A stretch of DNA of 14,447 nt from Chloroflexota bacterium (GCA_016200765.1 JACQEC010000076.1:1-14447); one strand, 5' to 3'; numbered from the stretch's first letter, positions 1 through 6,121 are shown. Numbers and translations: made by a program. Notes: generated by a model from the sequence alone, not told the origin.

Positions 1-69
1 GCGCCCACGCGGCATTTCCGGGCGCACTCCACCAAGGAAAAGGCGACAGGCGTAGCCGAAAAAGCGTAG
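1..69 (+). CDS. rpsS: 30S ribosomal protein S19, C-terminal end (partial)
   Basis: Reading from base 1 in frame gives a 22-residue tail beginning APTRHFRAHSTKEK and ending at TAG (67-69). The segment 'F-x-PTR-x-F-x-x-H' is the conserved C-terminal part of S19, a small-subunit head protein that forms a heterodimer with S13 near the A-site. The N-terminal part lies outside the window. S19 directly before L22 is the standard S10-operon order, which supports the call. The short Lys/Ala-rich end is ordinary for this protein. Confidence rests on the motif and the position, since only a fifth or so of the protein is visible. Confidence 0.9.
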   Translation, partial: APTRHFRAHSTKEKATGVAEKA

Positions 70-131
70 GTCGTCCGCAGATCGAGACTATGGAATCCAC
101 CATCTGAGATCGGTATTGAGTGGGGTTCGAT

Positions 132-488
132 ATGGCAGAGATAGAAGTGCGTGCTGTCGAAAAATATATCGGAATGTCGCCGTTCAAAGTTAGACTGGTG
201 ACGAATGCGGTCAAGGGCAAACAGGTTGACGAGGCGCTGACCCAGCTCAAGTTCATGAGCAAAGCGGCCGCCGACCCGGTGGCGAAGGCGATCAAGTCGG
301 CGGCGGCCAATGCGGAAGAGAACTTCGCGCTGAACCGGCAAGACCTGTATATCACCCGGATTCAAGCCGACGAAGGGCCGCTGCGCAAGTGGCGCCGCTT
401 TGGAGCGCGCGGGCGCTTCAAGCCGATTCTGAAACGCTCGTCGCACATTACCGTCGTGCTGGGCGAGCGGGAGAGCAGCCAAAAATAG
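132..488 (+). CDS. rplV: 50S ribosomal protein L22
   Basis: The product is 118 residues, close to the usual 110-115. L22 binds 23S rRNA, and its long hairpin lines the narrow part of the peptide exit tunnel beside L4. The N-terminal 'VRAVEKYI..SPFKVRLV' (about 6-23), the central helix with 'AIKSAAANAEEN' (53-64) and the basic hairpin region around 82-103 ending in 'SSHITVVL' are all family hallmarks. An in-frame GTG at 120 would add four residues, but the G-rich stretch at 123-126 lies about five bases before the ATG at 132, and the family normally starts a few residues before 'EVRAV', so 132 is preferred. It follows rpsS by 62 bases and precedes rpsC by 57. Confidence 0.97.
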   Translation: MAEIEVRAVEKYIGMSPFKVRLVTNAVKGKQVDEALTQLKFMSKAAADPVAKAIKSAAANAEENFALNRQDLYITRIQADEGPLRKWRRFGARGRFKPILKRSSHITVVLGERESSQK

Positions 489-545
489 AGGCAGATAGAG
501 GGGCGAAGGCGGCCTCTTCAAAGGTCTATTTAGCGGAGATCATTT

Positions 546-1238
546 ATGGGGCGCAAAGTTCATCCTTACGGGTTTCGGCTTGGTGGCATCAAAGACTGGA
601 GCGCGCACTGGTATGCGGACCGCCGCCAGTTCAAGAAGTTGCTGGCCGAAGATATTACCGTCCGCAGTTTGGTGATGAAGCAGGTGGGTTCGGCGGGTAT
701 CTCTAACGTAGAGATAGACCGCTTTCCCAAACAAGTGAACATCACCATCCATACGCCCAAGCCCGGCATCATCATCGGGCGCAAGGGCCAGAACGTCAAT
801 GTGCTGAAGGCCGATCTCGAAAAACTGACCGGCAAAAAGGTGCACGTGGACGTGAAAGAGATCGCCCGTCCCGAAATGGATGCGTTTCTGGTGGCTGACT
901 CTATCGCCGGGCAGTTGGAGCGGCGCGTGGCGCACAAGCGCGCGATGAAGCAGTCTGCACAGCGGACGATGCGAATGGGCGCGCTGGGCATCAAGATTGT
1001 ATGCGCGGGCCGCTTGTCGGGCTCGGAGATGGCGCGGCGCGACAAAGTGATTGAAGGCTCGGTGCCACTGCACACCCTGCGGGCGGACATTGATTTTGCC
1101 AAGGCGGAGGCGTTGACGACCTTCGGACGCATCGGGGTCAAGGTCTGGATTTACAAGGGGGAAGTGTTGCCGCCCACGCCTGAAGAACTGGTTGTCAAGA
1201 TCACCGAGGCGAGCGACGAAACCTCGGATGCGCTATAA
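546..1238 (+). CDS. rpsC: 30S ribosomal protein S3
   Basis: At 230 residues it matches the usual length. S3 sits at the mRNA entry channel of the small subunit and, with S4 and S5, takes part in unwinding mRNA. It starts with the typical 'MGRKVHPYGFRLG'. The KH type 2 domain carries GIIIGRKG at 74-81, the loop that contacts nucleic acid. The basic patch K131, R132 and K135 corresponds to residues implicated in mRNA helicase activity in E. coli S3. The C-terminal S3 domain has 'GALGIKIVCAGRLSG' and 'GRIGVKVWIYKGE' (about 194-206). A GGAG at 535-538 sits seven bases before the ATG. The acidic last ten residues are unremarkable. Confidence 0.98.
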   Translation: MGRKVHPYGFRLGGIKDWSAHWYADRRQFKKLLAEDITVRSLVMKQVGSAGISNVEIDRFPKQVNITIHTPKPGIIIGRKGQNVNVLKADLEKLTGKKVHVDVKEIARPEMDAFLVADSIAGQLERRVAHKRAMKQSAQRTMRMGALGIKIVCAGRLSGSEMARRDKVIEGSVPLHTLRADIDFAKAEALTTFGRIGVKVWIYKGEVLPPTPEELVVKITEASDETSDAL

Positions 1239-1260
1239 GAGGTAGTCGAGGAGAGACGAG

Positions 1261-1692
1261 ATGCTGCAACCTAAGCGAATGAAGCATCGCAAGTATCATC
1301 GCGGAAAGCGCCGGGGCATCGAAACGCGGGGCGCAGAGGTCAGTTTCGGCGAATACGGCTTGCAAGCGCTGGAAGCGACGTGGATGACGGCGCGACAACT
1401 CGAAGCGGCACGCCGCGCGGTGGTGCGCTTTGTCAAGCGCGGCGGCAAACTCTGGGTGCGCGTTTTTCCCGATCATCCGGTGACCCAGAAGGCGGCTGAA
1501 ACACGCATGGGCGGCGGCAAGGGCGCGGTGGACCATTGGGTTACCGTGATCAAGCCGGGGCGCATGATCTTTGAGATTGCTGGCGTGCGCGAGGACGTTG
1601 CGCGCGATGCGATGCGTCTGGCCGCGGCCAAACTACCGATTCGCACACAGTTTGTCGTGCGTGAGGAGTTGCTGGCCGGAGGGGAAGTCTAA
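1261..1692 (+). CDS. rplP: 50S ribosomal protein L16
   Basis: The product has 143 residues and is complete. L16 helps position tRNA in the A and P sites and is needed for a functional peptidyl-transferase centre. Family features are the N-terminal 'MLQPKRMKHRKYHRG', the 'RRAVVRFVKRGGKLWVRVFPDHPVT' block (51-75), and 'TRMGGGKGAVDHW' (81-93), the loop near the A-site. That loop reads MGGGKG where E. coli has MGKGKG, a common variation. A strong GAGGAG at 1248-1253 lies seven bases before the ATG, and the gap after rpsC is only 22 bases. Confidence 0.98.
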   Translation: MLQPKRMKHRKYHRGKRRGIETRGAEVSFGEYGLQALEATWMTARQLEAARRAVVRFVKRGGKLWVRVFPDHPVTQKAAETRMGGGKGAVDHWVTVIKPGRMIFEIAGVREDVARDAMRLAAAKLPIRTQFVVREELLAGGEV

Positions 1693-1694
1693 AT

Positions 1695-1913
1695 ATGCTG
1701 ACGATTGCGGAAGTGCGGGCGCTGAAAGACGCCGAGCTTGCGGAACGGCTGGACAGCGCCAAGCAGGAATTGATGAAGTTGCGCGAGAAGTACGCCACGC
1801 GCCAGTTGGAAGACACCAGCCAGATTCGCCAGGCCAAGCGAGATGTTGCGCGCCTGATGACGGTGCGCCGACAGCGAGCGCTGGGCGCGATGGCACAGGA
1901 GAACCGGTCATGA
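1695..1913 (+). CDS. rpmC: 50S ribosomal protein L29
   Basis: A 72-residue, highly charged two-helix protein, as expected for L29, which sits near the exit of the peptide tunnel beside L23. The signature 'ELAERLDSAKQELMKLREKYATRQLED' fills residues 14-40, followed by the second basic helix 'IRQAKRDVARLMTVRRQ'. The gene begins two bases after the rplP stop. Its Shine-Dalgarno sequence (GGAGGGG, 1678-1684) lies inside the last codons of rplP. Its stop overlaps the start codon of rpsQ by ATGA. Confidence 0.96.
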   Translation: MLTIAEVRALKDAELAERLDSAKQELMKLREKYATRQLEDTSQIRQAKRDVARLMTVRRQRALGAMAQENRS

Positions 1914-2254
1914 AGGAACGACGCCGCGTATTTACCGGCCGCGTAGTCAGTAACAAAATGCAGAAGACGGTCGTGGTCGTCGTGGAGCGCACGCGCCGGC
2001 ACCCGCTGTATGGCAAGGTGATGCGGGTGCGGAACCGCTTTAAGGCTCACACCGAAGCGCCGCTGAACGTTGGCGATACCGTGAAGATCACCGAATCGCG
2101 CCCGCTAAGCCGTGAGAAGCACTGGATGGTCAGCGAGGTCGTGACCAAGGGCGAAGTGCTTGCGATTCCAGAGGTCGTACTGCCGCCCACGAAGAGCGAG
2201 CCGCCAGCCCCGCCGGCGGCTGAACCAATACCGGCCGCAGGAGGGCCAGCATGA
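1910..2254 (+). CDS. rpsQ: 30S ribosomal protein S17 with Pro/Ala-rich C-terminal tail
   Basis: The OB-fold core runs from 'RRRVFTGRVVSNKMQKTVVVVVERTRRHPLYGK' (4-36) to 'VGDTVKITESRPLSREKHW' (54-72), the S17 signature. S17 is a primary binder of the 16S rRNA 5' domain. The start ATG at 1910 overlaps the rpmC stop (ATGA) and is preceded by AGGAGA at 1897-1902; the open frame extends further upstream, but that part is antisense-like composition inside rplP/rpmC. The total is 114 residues against about 85 in E. coli. The surplus is a low-complexity tail from about residue 91, with nine prolines and six alanines in its last 23 residues. The stop overlaps rplN by ATGA. Confidence 0.97.
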   Translation: MKERRRVFTGRVVSNKMQKTVVVVVERTRRHPLYGKVMRVRNRFKAHTEAPLNVGDTVKITESRPLSREKHWMVSEVVTKGEVLAIPEVVLPPTKSEPPAPPAAEPIPAAGGPA

Positions 2255-2619
2255 TCCAGCAGCAAACTCGCCTGCGCGTCGCCGACAACACCGGCGCCAA
2301 GGTGATCATGTGCATTAAGGTGTTGGGCGGCACGCGCAAACGCTATGCCACCGTGGGCGACGTGATTGTGGCCGCTGTGAAGCAGGCCGCGCCGGACGGC
2401 AGCGTCAAGAAGAGCGCGATCGTGAAGGCGGTGATCGTGCGCACGTCGAAGGAGTATGGGCGCAAGGATGGCTCGTTTATCCGTTTTGACGAGAATGCCG
2501 CAGTTATTTTAGACGATGCCGGCGGCCCAAAGGGCACACGCATCTTTGGACCGGTGGCGCGCGAACTGCGCGAAAAGGGCTTCATGAAGATCGTGTCGCT
2601 TGCGCCGGAAGTGCTATAG
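2251..2619 (+). CDS. rplN: 50S ribosomal protein L14
   Basis: It is 122 residues, the canonical length. The sequence is strongly conserved: 'MIQQQTRLRVADNTGAK' at the N-terminus, 'GDVIVAAVKQAAPDGSVKKSAIVKAVIVRT' in the middle (about 37-66), 'GSFIRFDENAAVILD' (74-88) and 'GTRIFGPVARELRE' (95-108). L14 forms an intersubunit bridge with the small subunit and binds L19. It is the first gene of the classical spc operon, but here it overlaps rpsQ by ATGA, so no separate promoter fits in front of it and the S10 and spc blocks are probably cotranscribed. A 51-base gap with a hairpin follows. Confidence 0.98.
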   Translation: MIQQQTRLRVADNTGAKVIMCIKVLGGTRKRYATVGDVIVAAVKQAAPDGSVKKSAIVKAVIVRTSKEYGRKDGSFIRFDENAAVILDDAGGPKGTRIFGPVARELREKGFMKIVSLAPEVL

Positions 2620-2624
2620 AGATT

Positions 2625-2656
2625 ATTCCCCGCCGGACTGCTGCCGGGGGGGGAAT
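2625..2656 (+). promoter_or_regulatory. Hairpin in the rplN-rplX gap, near the rplX ribosome-binding site
   Basis: Bases 2625-2631 pair with 2650-2656 (seven pairs, A/T outside and four C-G inside), and after a 1x2 internal loop CCGG 2633-2636 pairs with CCGG 2644-2647 around a seven-base loop. The right arm includes a run of eight G (2646-2653). No T-run follows, so it is not an intrinsic terminator. It ends just before the GAGAGGG ribosome-binding site (2658-2664) of rplX. It could be an mRNA-stability or translation-control element; the role is inference. Confidence 0.5.
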
Positions 2657-2670
2657 TGAGAGGGCTGAAC

Positions 2671-2988
2671 ATGGCTGCACGAGTGAAAAAAGGGGATACG
2701 GTAGAGATCTTGTGGGGCGACGAGAAGGGCGAGCGCGCCACCGTTCATGCGGTGATGCCCGCTGAGGGCAAGGTCATCGTCGCCGGCCGCAACATCATCA
2801 AGAAGCACCAACGGCCAACCGGCCAGGTGCGGACGCAGGCCGGCATCATCGAGCGCGAAGCGCCGATGCGCTTGTCGAAAGTCGCTCCGGTGTGCCGCAA
2901 TTGCGATCGTCCGACGCGCGTGGGTTTCCGCATGGAAGACGGGCGCAAGGTGCGCGTGTGCAAGCGCTGTGACGAGGTGATGGCATAA
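2671..2988 (+). CDS. rplX: 50S ribosomal protein L24 (zinc-knuckle type)
   Basis: The product is 105 residues. L24 initiates assembly of the large subunit by binding the 5' end of 23S rRNA. The KOW motif covers about 5-32 ('VKKGDTVEILWGDEKGERATV'), followed by 'KVIVAGRNIIKKHQRP'. The C-terminal part has C75-x2-C78 and C97-x2-C100, a Cys4 knuckle found in many bacterial L24 proteins but not in E. coli. An in-frame TTG at 2656 would add five residues, but the GAGAGGG at 2658-2664 lies seven bases before ATG 2671 and falls inside that longer reading, so 2671 is chosen. Confidence 0.97.
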   Translation: MAARVKKGDTVEILWGDEKGERATVHAVMPAEGKVIVAGRNIIKKHQRPTGQVRTQAGIIEREAPMRLSKVAPVCRNCDRPTRVGFRMEDGRKVRVCKRCDEVMA

Positions 2989-2989
2989 C

Positions 2990-3538
2990 ATGGGCATGAA
3001 GCAGAAGTTCAAAGATGAAATTGCGGCGCAGCTGCGCAAGGAATTCCAGTACGCCAACCCGATGCAGATACCGCGCTTGAAAAAAGTTGTGGTCAACATC
3101 GGGCTAGGCGAGGCGCTGACCAACGCGAAGGCGGTGGACAACGCCGTGCGCGATCTTTCCACGATTACCGGCCAGAAGCCGGTGGTCACCCGCGCGCGCA
3201 AATCTATTGCCACCTTCAAGGTGCGGCAGGGGCAAGCCGTTGGCGTGCGGGTCACGCTGCGCGGCGACCGGATGTGGTCGTTCGTGGAGCGATTGATTGG
3301 CACCGCACTGCCGCGCGTGCGTGACTTCCGCGGGGTGTCGACCGACGCGTTTGACGGGCGCGGCAACTACACGCTGGGACTGTCGGAGCAACTGATCTGG
3401 CCGGAGATTCCCTACGACAGTATTGACAAAGTGCGCGGCATGGAAATAACGATTGTGACCTCAGCGAAGACCGACGAAGAATCGCGCCGCATGCTGGCCT
3501 TGCTCGGCATGCCGTTTGCGCGCCCGGGCGGCCGCTAG
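2990..3538 (+). CDS. rplE: 50S ribosomal protein L5
   Basis: Length is 182 residues, typical. L5 binds 5S rRNA and contacts P-site tRNA in the central protuberance. Recognisable blocks are 'NPMQIPRLKKVVVNIGLGEA' (23-42), 'TGQKPVVTRARKSIATFKVRQG' (60-81) and 'IPYDSIDKVRGMEITIVTSAKTDEESRRML' near the C-terminus. The start lies one base after the rplX stop. GAGGTGA at 2974-2980 is nine bases before ATG 2990 and fifteen before the alternative ATG at 2996, favouring the first. The E. coli S8 repressor site lies at the rplX-rplE junction, but here that junction has no spare sequence, so the E. coli arrangement cannot be assumed. Confidence 0.98.
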   Translation: MGMKQKFKDEIAAQLRKEFQYANPMQIPRLKKVVVNIGLGEALTNAKAVDNAVRDLSTITGQKPVVTRARKSIATFKVRQGQAVGVRVTLRGDRMWSFVERLIGTALPRVRDFRGVSTDAFDGRGNYTLGLSEQLIWPEIPYDSIDKVRGMEITIVTSAKTDEESRRMLALLGMPFARPGGR

Positions 3539-3566
3539 GCGCTTTATACTCAAACGGGAGTGCTGT

Positions 3567-3749
3567 ATGGCAAAGACGTGTATGACTTATCGGGAAATGC
3601 GGCGGGCGTATCCCAATCAGGTGCGCCATCGCTGTCACATCTGTGGCCGGCCGCGCGGCTATATGCGCCGCTTTGCCCTGTGCCGCATCTGCTTCCGGCA
3701 GCTCGCCAACGAAGGCAAGATACCGGGATTGACCAAATCGTCGTGGTAG
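3567..3749 (+). CDS. rpsN: 30S ribosomal protein S14 type Z (zinc-binding)
   Basis: At 60 residues this is the short zinc form of S14, also called rpsZ, rather than the roughly 100-residue zinc-free form. The zinc ligands are C23-x2-C26 and C39-x2-C42. The block 'RHRCHICGRPRGYMRRFALCRICFRQLA' and the end 'GKIPGLTKSSW' are diagnostic. S14 lies in the head of the small subunit near the A-site. The open frame continues upstream without a stop, but ATG 3567 gives the family N-terminus 'MAKT' and has GGGAG at 3556-3560 six bases before it. Confidence 0.98.
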   Translation: MAKTCMTYREMRRAYPNQVRHRCHICGRPRGYMRRFALCRICFRQLANEGKIPGLTKSSW

Positions 3750-3767
3750 GGTTGCGAGGAGAATGAC

Positions 3768-4163
3768 ATGGTAAACGATCCGATTGCGGACATGCTCACG
3801 CGCATCCGCAACGCGGCGATGGCCCGACACACGCACGTTCCGATGCCGTCGTCCAAACTGAAAGTGGCTGTTGCGCGCATCCTCCGCGAGGAGGGGTTCA
3901 TTCAAGATTTTGATGTGAGCCAAGATAAACCCCAACCCGTGCTGCGCATCCGCATCAAATACGTCGAGCAGCGCAAGCCGGCATTGAGCGGGCTGGAGCG
4001 GGTGAGCCGATCGGGCCGGCGGGTCTATGCTGGGAGCAAGAGCGTCAAGCAAGTGAAGAGCGGGATGGGCGTCGCCATCCTGACGACATCGAAGGGTATC
4101 ATGTCGGACCGCAAAGCGCGCCGGCTGAATGTCGGCGGCGAAGTGCTGTGCTACGTCTGGTAG
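3768..4163 (+). CDS. rpsH: 30S ribosomal protein S8
   Basis: The product has 131 residues, the standard size. S8 binds helix 21 of 16S rRNA in the central domain, and in E. coli it also represses the spc mRNA. Signatures are 'NDPIADMLTRIRNA' at the start (3-16), 'PSSKLKVAVARILREEGFI' (27-45) and the C-terminal 'TTSKGIMSDRKARRLNVGGEVLCYVW', where the S-K-G-I-M turn and G-G-E-V-L-C-Y are rRNA-binding elements. GAGGA at 3756-3760 lies seven bases before the ATG. rpsN is 18 bases upstream and rplF 12 downstream. Confidence 0.98.
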   Translation: MVNDPIADMLTRIRNAAMARHTHVPMPSSKLKVAVARILREEGFIQDFDVSQDKPQPVLRIRIKYVEQRKPALSGLERVSRSGRRVYAGSKSVKQVKSGMGVAILTTSKGIMSDRKARRLNVGGEVLCYVW

Positions 4164-4175
4164 GGGGAGGTCGCT

Positions 4176-4736
4176 GTGTCGCGCATTGGCAATAAGGCAG
4201 TGCCGGTTCCAGCAAGCGTACAGGTAACCTTGCGTGACCACACCGTTGAGGTGAAGGGCAAGCTCGGCACGCTGACGCAGGCTGTGCATCCGGTCATCAC
4301 CGTGAAGAAGGAAGGCGGCCAGATCGTCGTGACCCGCCCGGACGACACCCCGGCCGTGCGCGCGCTGCATGGGCTGACGCGCGCGTTGATCGCTAACATG
4401 GTGGCCGGCGTCAGCGTCGGCTACACCCGCGAGTTGGAGATTCAGGGCGTTGGCTTTCGCGGCGAGGTGCAAGGCTCGACGCTGGTTTTGCAGGTCGGCT
4501 TTTCGCACCCGGTGCGCGTGGATGCGCCAAAAGGTATCGCATTCAGCGTAGATAAGGCTGGCCGCATCGTCACTGTCAGCGGCGCCGATAAGGCGCTGGT
4601 GGGAGAGATGGCGGCGCGCGTGCGGCGCGTGCGCAAGCCGGAGCCGTATAAGGGTAAGGGTATTCGCTACATGGGTGAGTACGTGCGCCATAAGGCCGGC
4701 AAGGCCGGCAAGATTGGTTCCGGCGCGCCCAAGTAA
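4176..4736 (+). CDS. rplF: 50S ribosomal protein L6
   Basis: Length is 186 residues against 177-180 in most bacteria. L6 lies near the sarcin-ricin loop and factor-binding site. The N-terminus reads 'SRIGNKAVPVPASVQVTL' and the second repeat ends with 'KPEPYKGKGIRYMGE', both diagnostic. The start is GTG at 4176, with GGGGGAGG at 4163-4170, five bases upstream, partly in the rpsH stop. No nearby ATG gives the conserved N-terminus. The last dozen residues (KAGKAGKIGSGAPK) are a basic low-complexity end. A 54-base gap without obvious structure separates it from rplR. Confidence 0.98.
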   Translation: MSRIGNKAVPVPASVQVTLRDHTVEVKGKLGTLTQAVHPVITVKKEGGQIVVTRPDDTPAVRALHGLTRALIANMVAGVSVGYTRELEIQGVGFRGEVQGSTLVLQVGFSHPVRVDAPKGIAFSVDKAGRIVTVSGADKALVGEMAARVRRVRKPEPYKGKGIRYMGEYVRHKAGKAGKIGSGAPK

Positions 4737-4777
4737 TCGGACATCACGGCCAGTTTGAGCATCTGAAGCGCCTATGC

Positions 4778-4783
4778 AAGGGG
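4778..4783 (+). promoter_or_regulatory. Shine-Dalgarno sequence deciding the rplR start
   Basis: AAGGGG at 4778-4783 lies one base before ATG 4785 but seven bases before ATG 4791. Only the second has workable spacing, so rplR is placed at 4791 although the first ATG is in frame. Confidence 0.7.
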
Positions 4784-4790
4784 TATGTTC

Positions 4791-5159
4791 ATGAAGCAGA
4801 CGAATTCATCGGTCGCGGCGCGAGAGCGGCGGCGGAAGCACGTGCGCAAGGTGATACAGGGCGAAGCAGATCGCCCGCGCCTGAACATCTTTCGCAGTCA
4901 GAAGCACATCTACGCGCAAATCATAGACGATCGCAAAGGCCAGACCATCGCGTCCGCGTCCAGCCTCGATCCGAGCCTCAAGGAGCAGGCGGCGTCTCTG
5001 AAGCCGCTTGAGCAGGCGAAGTTGATCGGCGAGACGGTTGCGAAACGCGCGCTGGGCAAAGGCGTCAAGCAGGTGGTCTTTGACCGGGCGGGCTATAAAT
5101 ATCATGGCCGTGTCAAATCACTGGCCGACGGCGCTCGCGCGGGCGGGCTGGAGTTCTAG
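4791..5159 (+). CDS. rplR: 50S ribosomal protein L18
   Basis: The 122-residue product matches L18, which binds 5S rRNA with L5 in the central protuberance. Family blocks are the basic N-terminus 'RERRRKHVRKVIQG', 'RPRLNIFRSQKHIYAQIIDD' (28-47) and the end 'FDRAGYKYHGRVKSLADGARAGGLEF', in which 'RxGYxYHGRV...GAR.GGLEF' is the hallmark. The start is ATG 4791 rather than the in-frame ATG 4785 because of Shine-Dalgarno spacing. The gene is 16 bases before rpsE. Confidence 0.97.
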   Translation: MKQTNSSVAARERRRKHVRKVIQGEADRPRLNIFRSQKHIYAQIIDDRKGQTIASASSLDPSLKEQAASLKPLEQAKLIGETVAKRALGKGVKQVVFDRAGYKYHGRVKSLADGARAGGLEF

Positions 5160-5175
5160 GAGATCAGGAGAAACG

Positions 5176-5937
5176 ATGTCGAATAATGCCTCGCAAGGAA
5201 GCTCGACGGCTCGCGGCGGAGCGGGTGGCAGTCGTGGTGGTCAGGGACGCGGCGGGCCGGGCGGTGGCCGTGGCGGTCAAGGCCGCGGCGGGCCGGGCGG
5301 TGGACGCGGCGGTCAGGGGCGCGGCGGGCCGGGCGGTGGACGCGGCGGTCAGGGGCGCGGCGGGCCGGGCGGTGGCCGTGGTGGTCAAGGCCGCGGCGGG
5401 CCGGGCGGTCCGCGAGATGGCCAGAGCGCGACGGATGACAAGTACGAAGAGCGAGTCGTGAATATTGCGCGCGTCTCCAAGGTGGTGAAAGGCGGACGGC
5501 ACTTTGGCTTTCGCGCGCTGGTTGTCGTCGGCGACGGATTCGGCACGGTCGGTATGGGCATCGGGCGCGCGCGCGAAGTGACCGACGCCATTCGCAAGGG
5601 CGTTGATCAAGCCAAGAAGCGCGTCATCAAAGTATCGCTGACCGGCAACACGATTCCGCATGAAATTATCGCCAAGTTCGGCGCTTCAAAGGTTTTGCTC
5701 AAGCCTGCCTCGCCCGGTACCGGCGTCATTGCCGGCGGCGGTGTGCGCGCGGTGCTGGAGGCGGCGGGCATCCACGACGTGCTGACCAAGTCGCTGGGCA
5801 GTAACAATGTGCTGAACGTGGTGGCCGCGACGCTGAACGGCCTGCAAGAGCTGAAAGATGTGGACGTGGAGGCGGCGCGGCGCGGCAAAGCAGTTGCCGA
5901 CGTCTCGCCGTTCTGGCGGAGGAAGGTCAATGGGTGA
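5176..5937 (+). CDS. rpsE: 30S ribosomal protein S5 with long RGG-repeat N-terminal extension
   Basis: The product is 253 residues; S5 is normally about 160-180. The canonical part begins near residue 88 ('DKYEERVVNIARVSKVVKGGRHFGFRALVVVGDG') and includes the dsRBD-like fold and the C-terminal 'GSNNVLNVVAATLNGLQEL'. S5 acts at the mRNA channel and in decoding accuracy. Residues 1-87 are an extension. Five tandem 12-residue units, RGGQGRGGPGGG, fill 20-79 (the last ends GGP), after a Ser/Gly lead and before a short 'DGQSATDD' linker. The frame is continuous into the S5 domain, and AGGAG at 5166-5170 precedes ATG 5176, so the extension is probably translated. Such Gly/Arg stretches are known as disordered RNA-binding segments in other proteins; their role in this S5 is unknown. 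The end overlaps rpmD by eight bases. Confidence 0.96.
   Translation: MSNNASQGSSTARGGAGGSRGGQGRGGPGGGRGGQGRGGPGGGRGGQGRGGPGGGRGGQGRGGPGGGRGGQGRGGPGGPRDGQSATDDKYEERVVNIARVSKVVKGGRHFGFRALVVVGDGFGTVGMGIGRAREVTDAIRKGVDQAKKRVIKVSLTGNTIPHEIIAKFGASKVLLKPASPGTGVIAGGGVRAVLEAAGIHDVLTKSLGSNNVLNVVAATLNGLQELKDVDVEAARRGKAVADVSPFWRRKVNG
5233..5412 (+). repeat. Five tandem 36-bp in-frame repeats inside rpsE
   Basis: Units start at 5233, 5269, 5305, 5341 and 5377, each encoding RGGQGRGGPGGG (the fifth ends GGP). Units 3 and 4 differ only in their last base. Units 2 and 5 share CAAGGCCGC, while 3 and 4 share CAGGGGCGC. The pattern indicates expansion by tandem duplication. All units keep the reading frame because 36 is a multiple of three. 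The G-rich + strand, with repeated GG and GGG tracts, could form secondary structure. Confidence 0.95.
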
Positions 5938-6121
5938 GCAGAAGGTGAAGGTAACCTACATCAAGAGCGCAATCGGCTACGATCAAAAGCAGAAGGACAC
6001 CGTGCGGGCGCTGGGGCTGAGGCATCTGGGCGACGTGGTGGAGCAAACGCTAACGCCGGCAGTGAAAGGGATGCTTGCCAAGGTGCCCCATCTGGTTAAG
6101 GTCGAGGGTATACCGTCATGA
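5930..6121 (+). CDS. rpmD: 50S ribosomal protein L30
   Basis: The 63-residue product is the usual bacterial L30 size. 'VKVTYIKSAIGYDQKQKDTVRALGLRHLGDVVE' (6-38) is the L30 motif, in which the helix after 'IG....Q..T...LGL..' is diagnostic, and the end 'GMLAKVPHLVKVEGI' is also typical. The start at ATG 5930 lies inside the end of rpsE (eight-base overlap) and has a strong GGAGGAAGG at 5918-5926. The open frame extends upstream, but only as a shadow of rpsE. The stop overlaps rplO by ATGA, so the three genes are likely translationally coupled. Confidence 0.97.
   Translation: MGEQKVKVTYIKSAIGYDQKQKDTVRALGLRHLGDVVEQTLTPAVKGMLAKVPHLVKVEGIPS

Noticed and set aside
120..131. GTG 120 as the rplV start
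   Set aside because: Adds MGFD ahead of the family N-terminus, and the G-rich ribosome-binding stretch lies inside this segment with spacing that suits ATG 132.
2623..3366. A 247-codon - strand open frame opposite rplX and rplE
   Set aside because: Shadow of two certain ribosomal-protein genes, with low-complexity composition and no plausible start context.
3545..3550. TATACT in the rplE-rpsN gap as a promoter -10
   Set aside because: No -35-like hexamer at 16-18 bases upstream and no extended -10 TG.
3252..4691. A 479-codon open frame on the - strand, antisense to rplE, rpsN, rpsH and rplF
   Set aside because: Its length comes from GC-rich codon bias in the genes opposite. The translation is rich in His, Arg and Ala, has no recognisable domain, and four certain genes occupy the other strand.
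5233..5412. 36-bp direct repeats considered as a CRISPR array
   Set aside because: The units are contiguous with no unique spacers and lie in frame inside rpsE.
5164..5661. Repeat-containing - strand frame and a + strand alternative frame over the rpsE array
   Set aside because: The repeats appear in every frame because the unit is 36 bases. Only the rpsE frame continues into a conserved domain.
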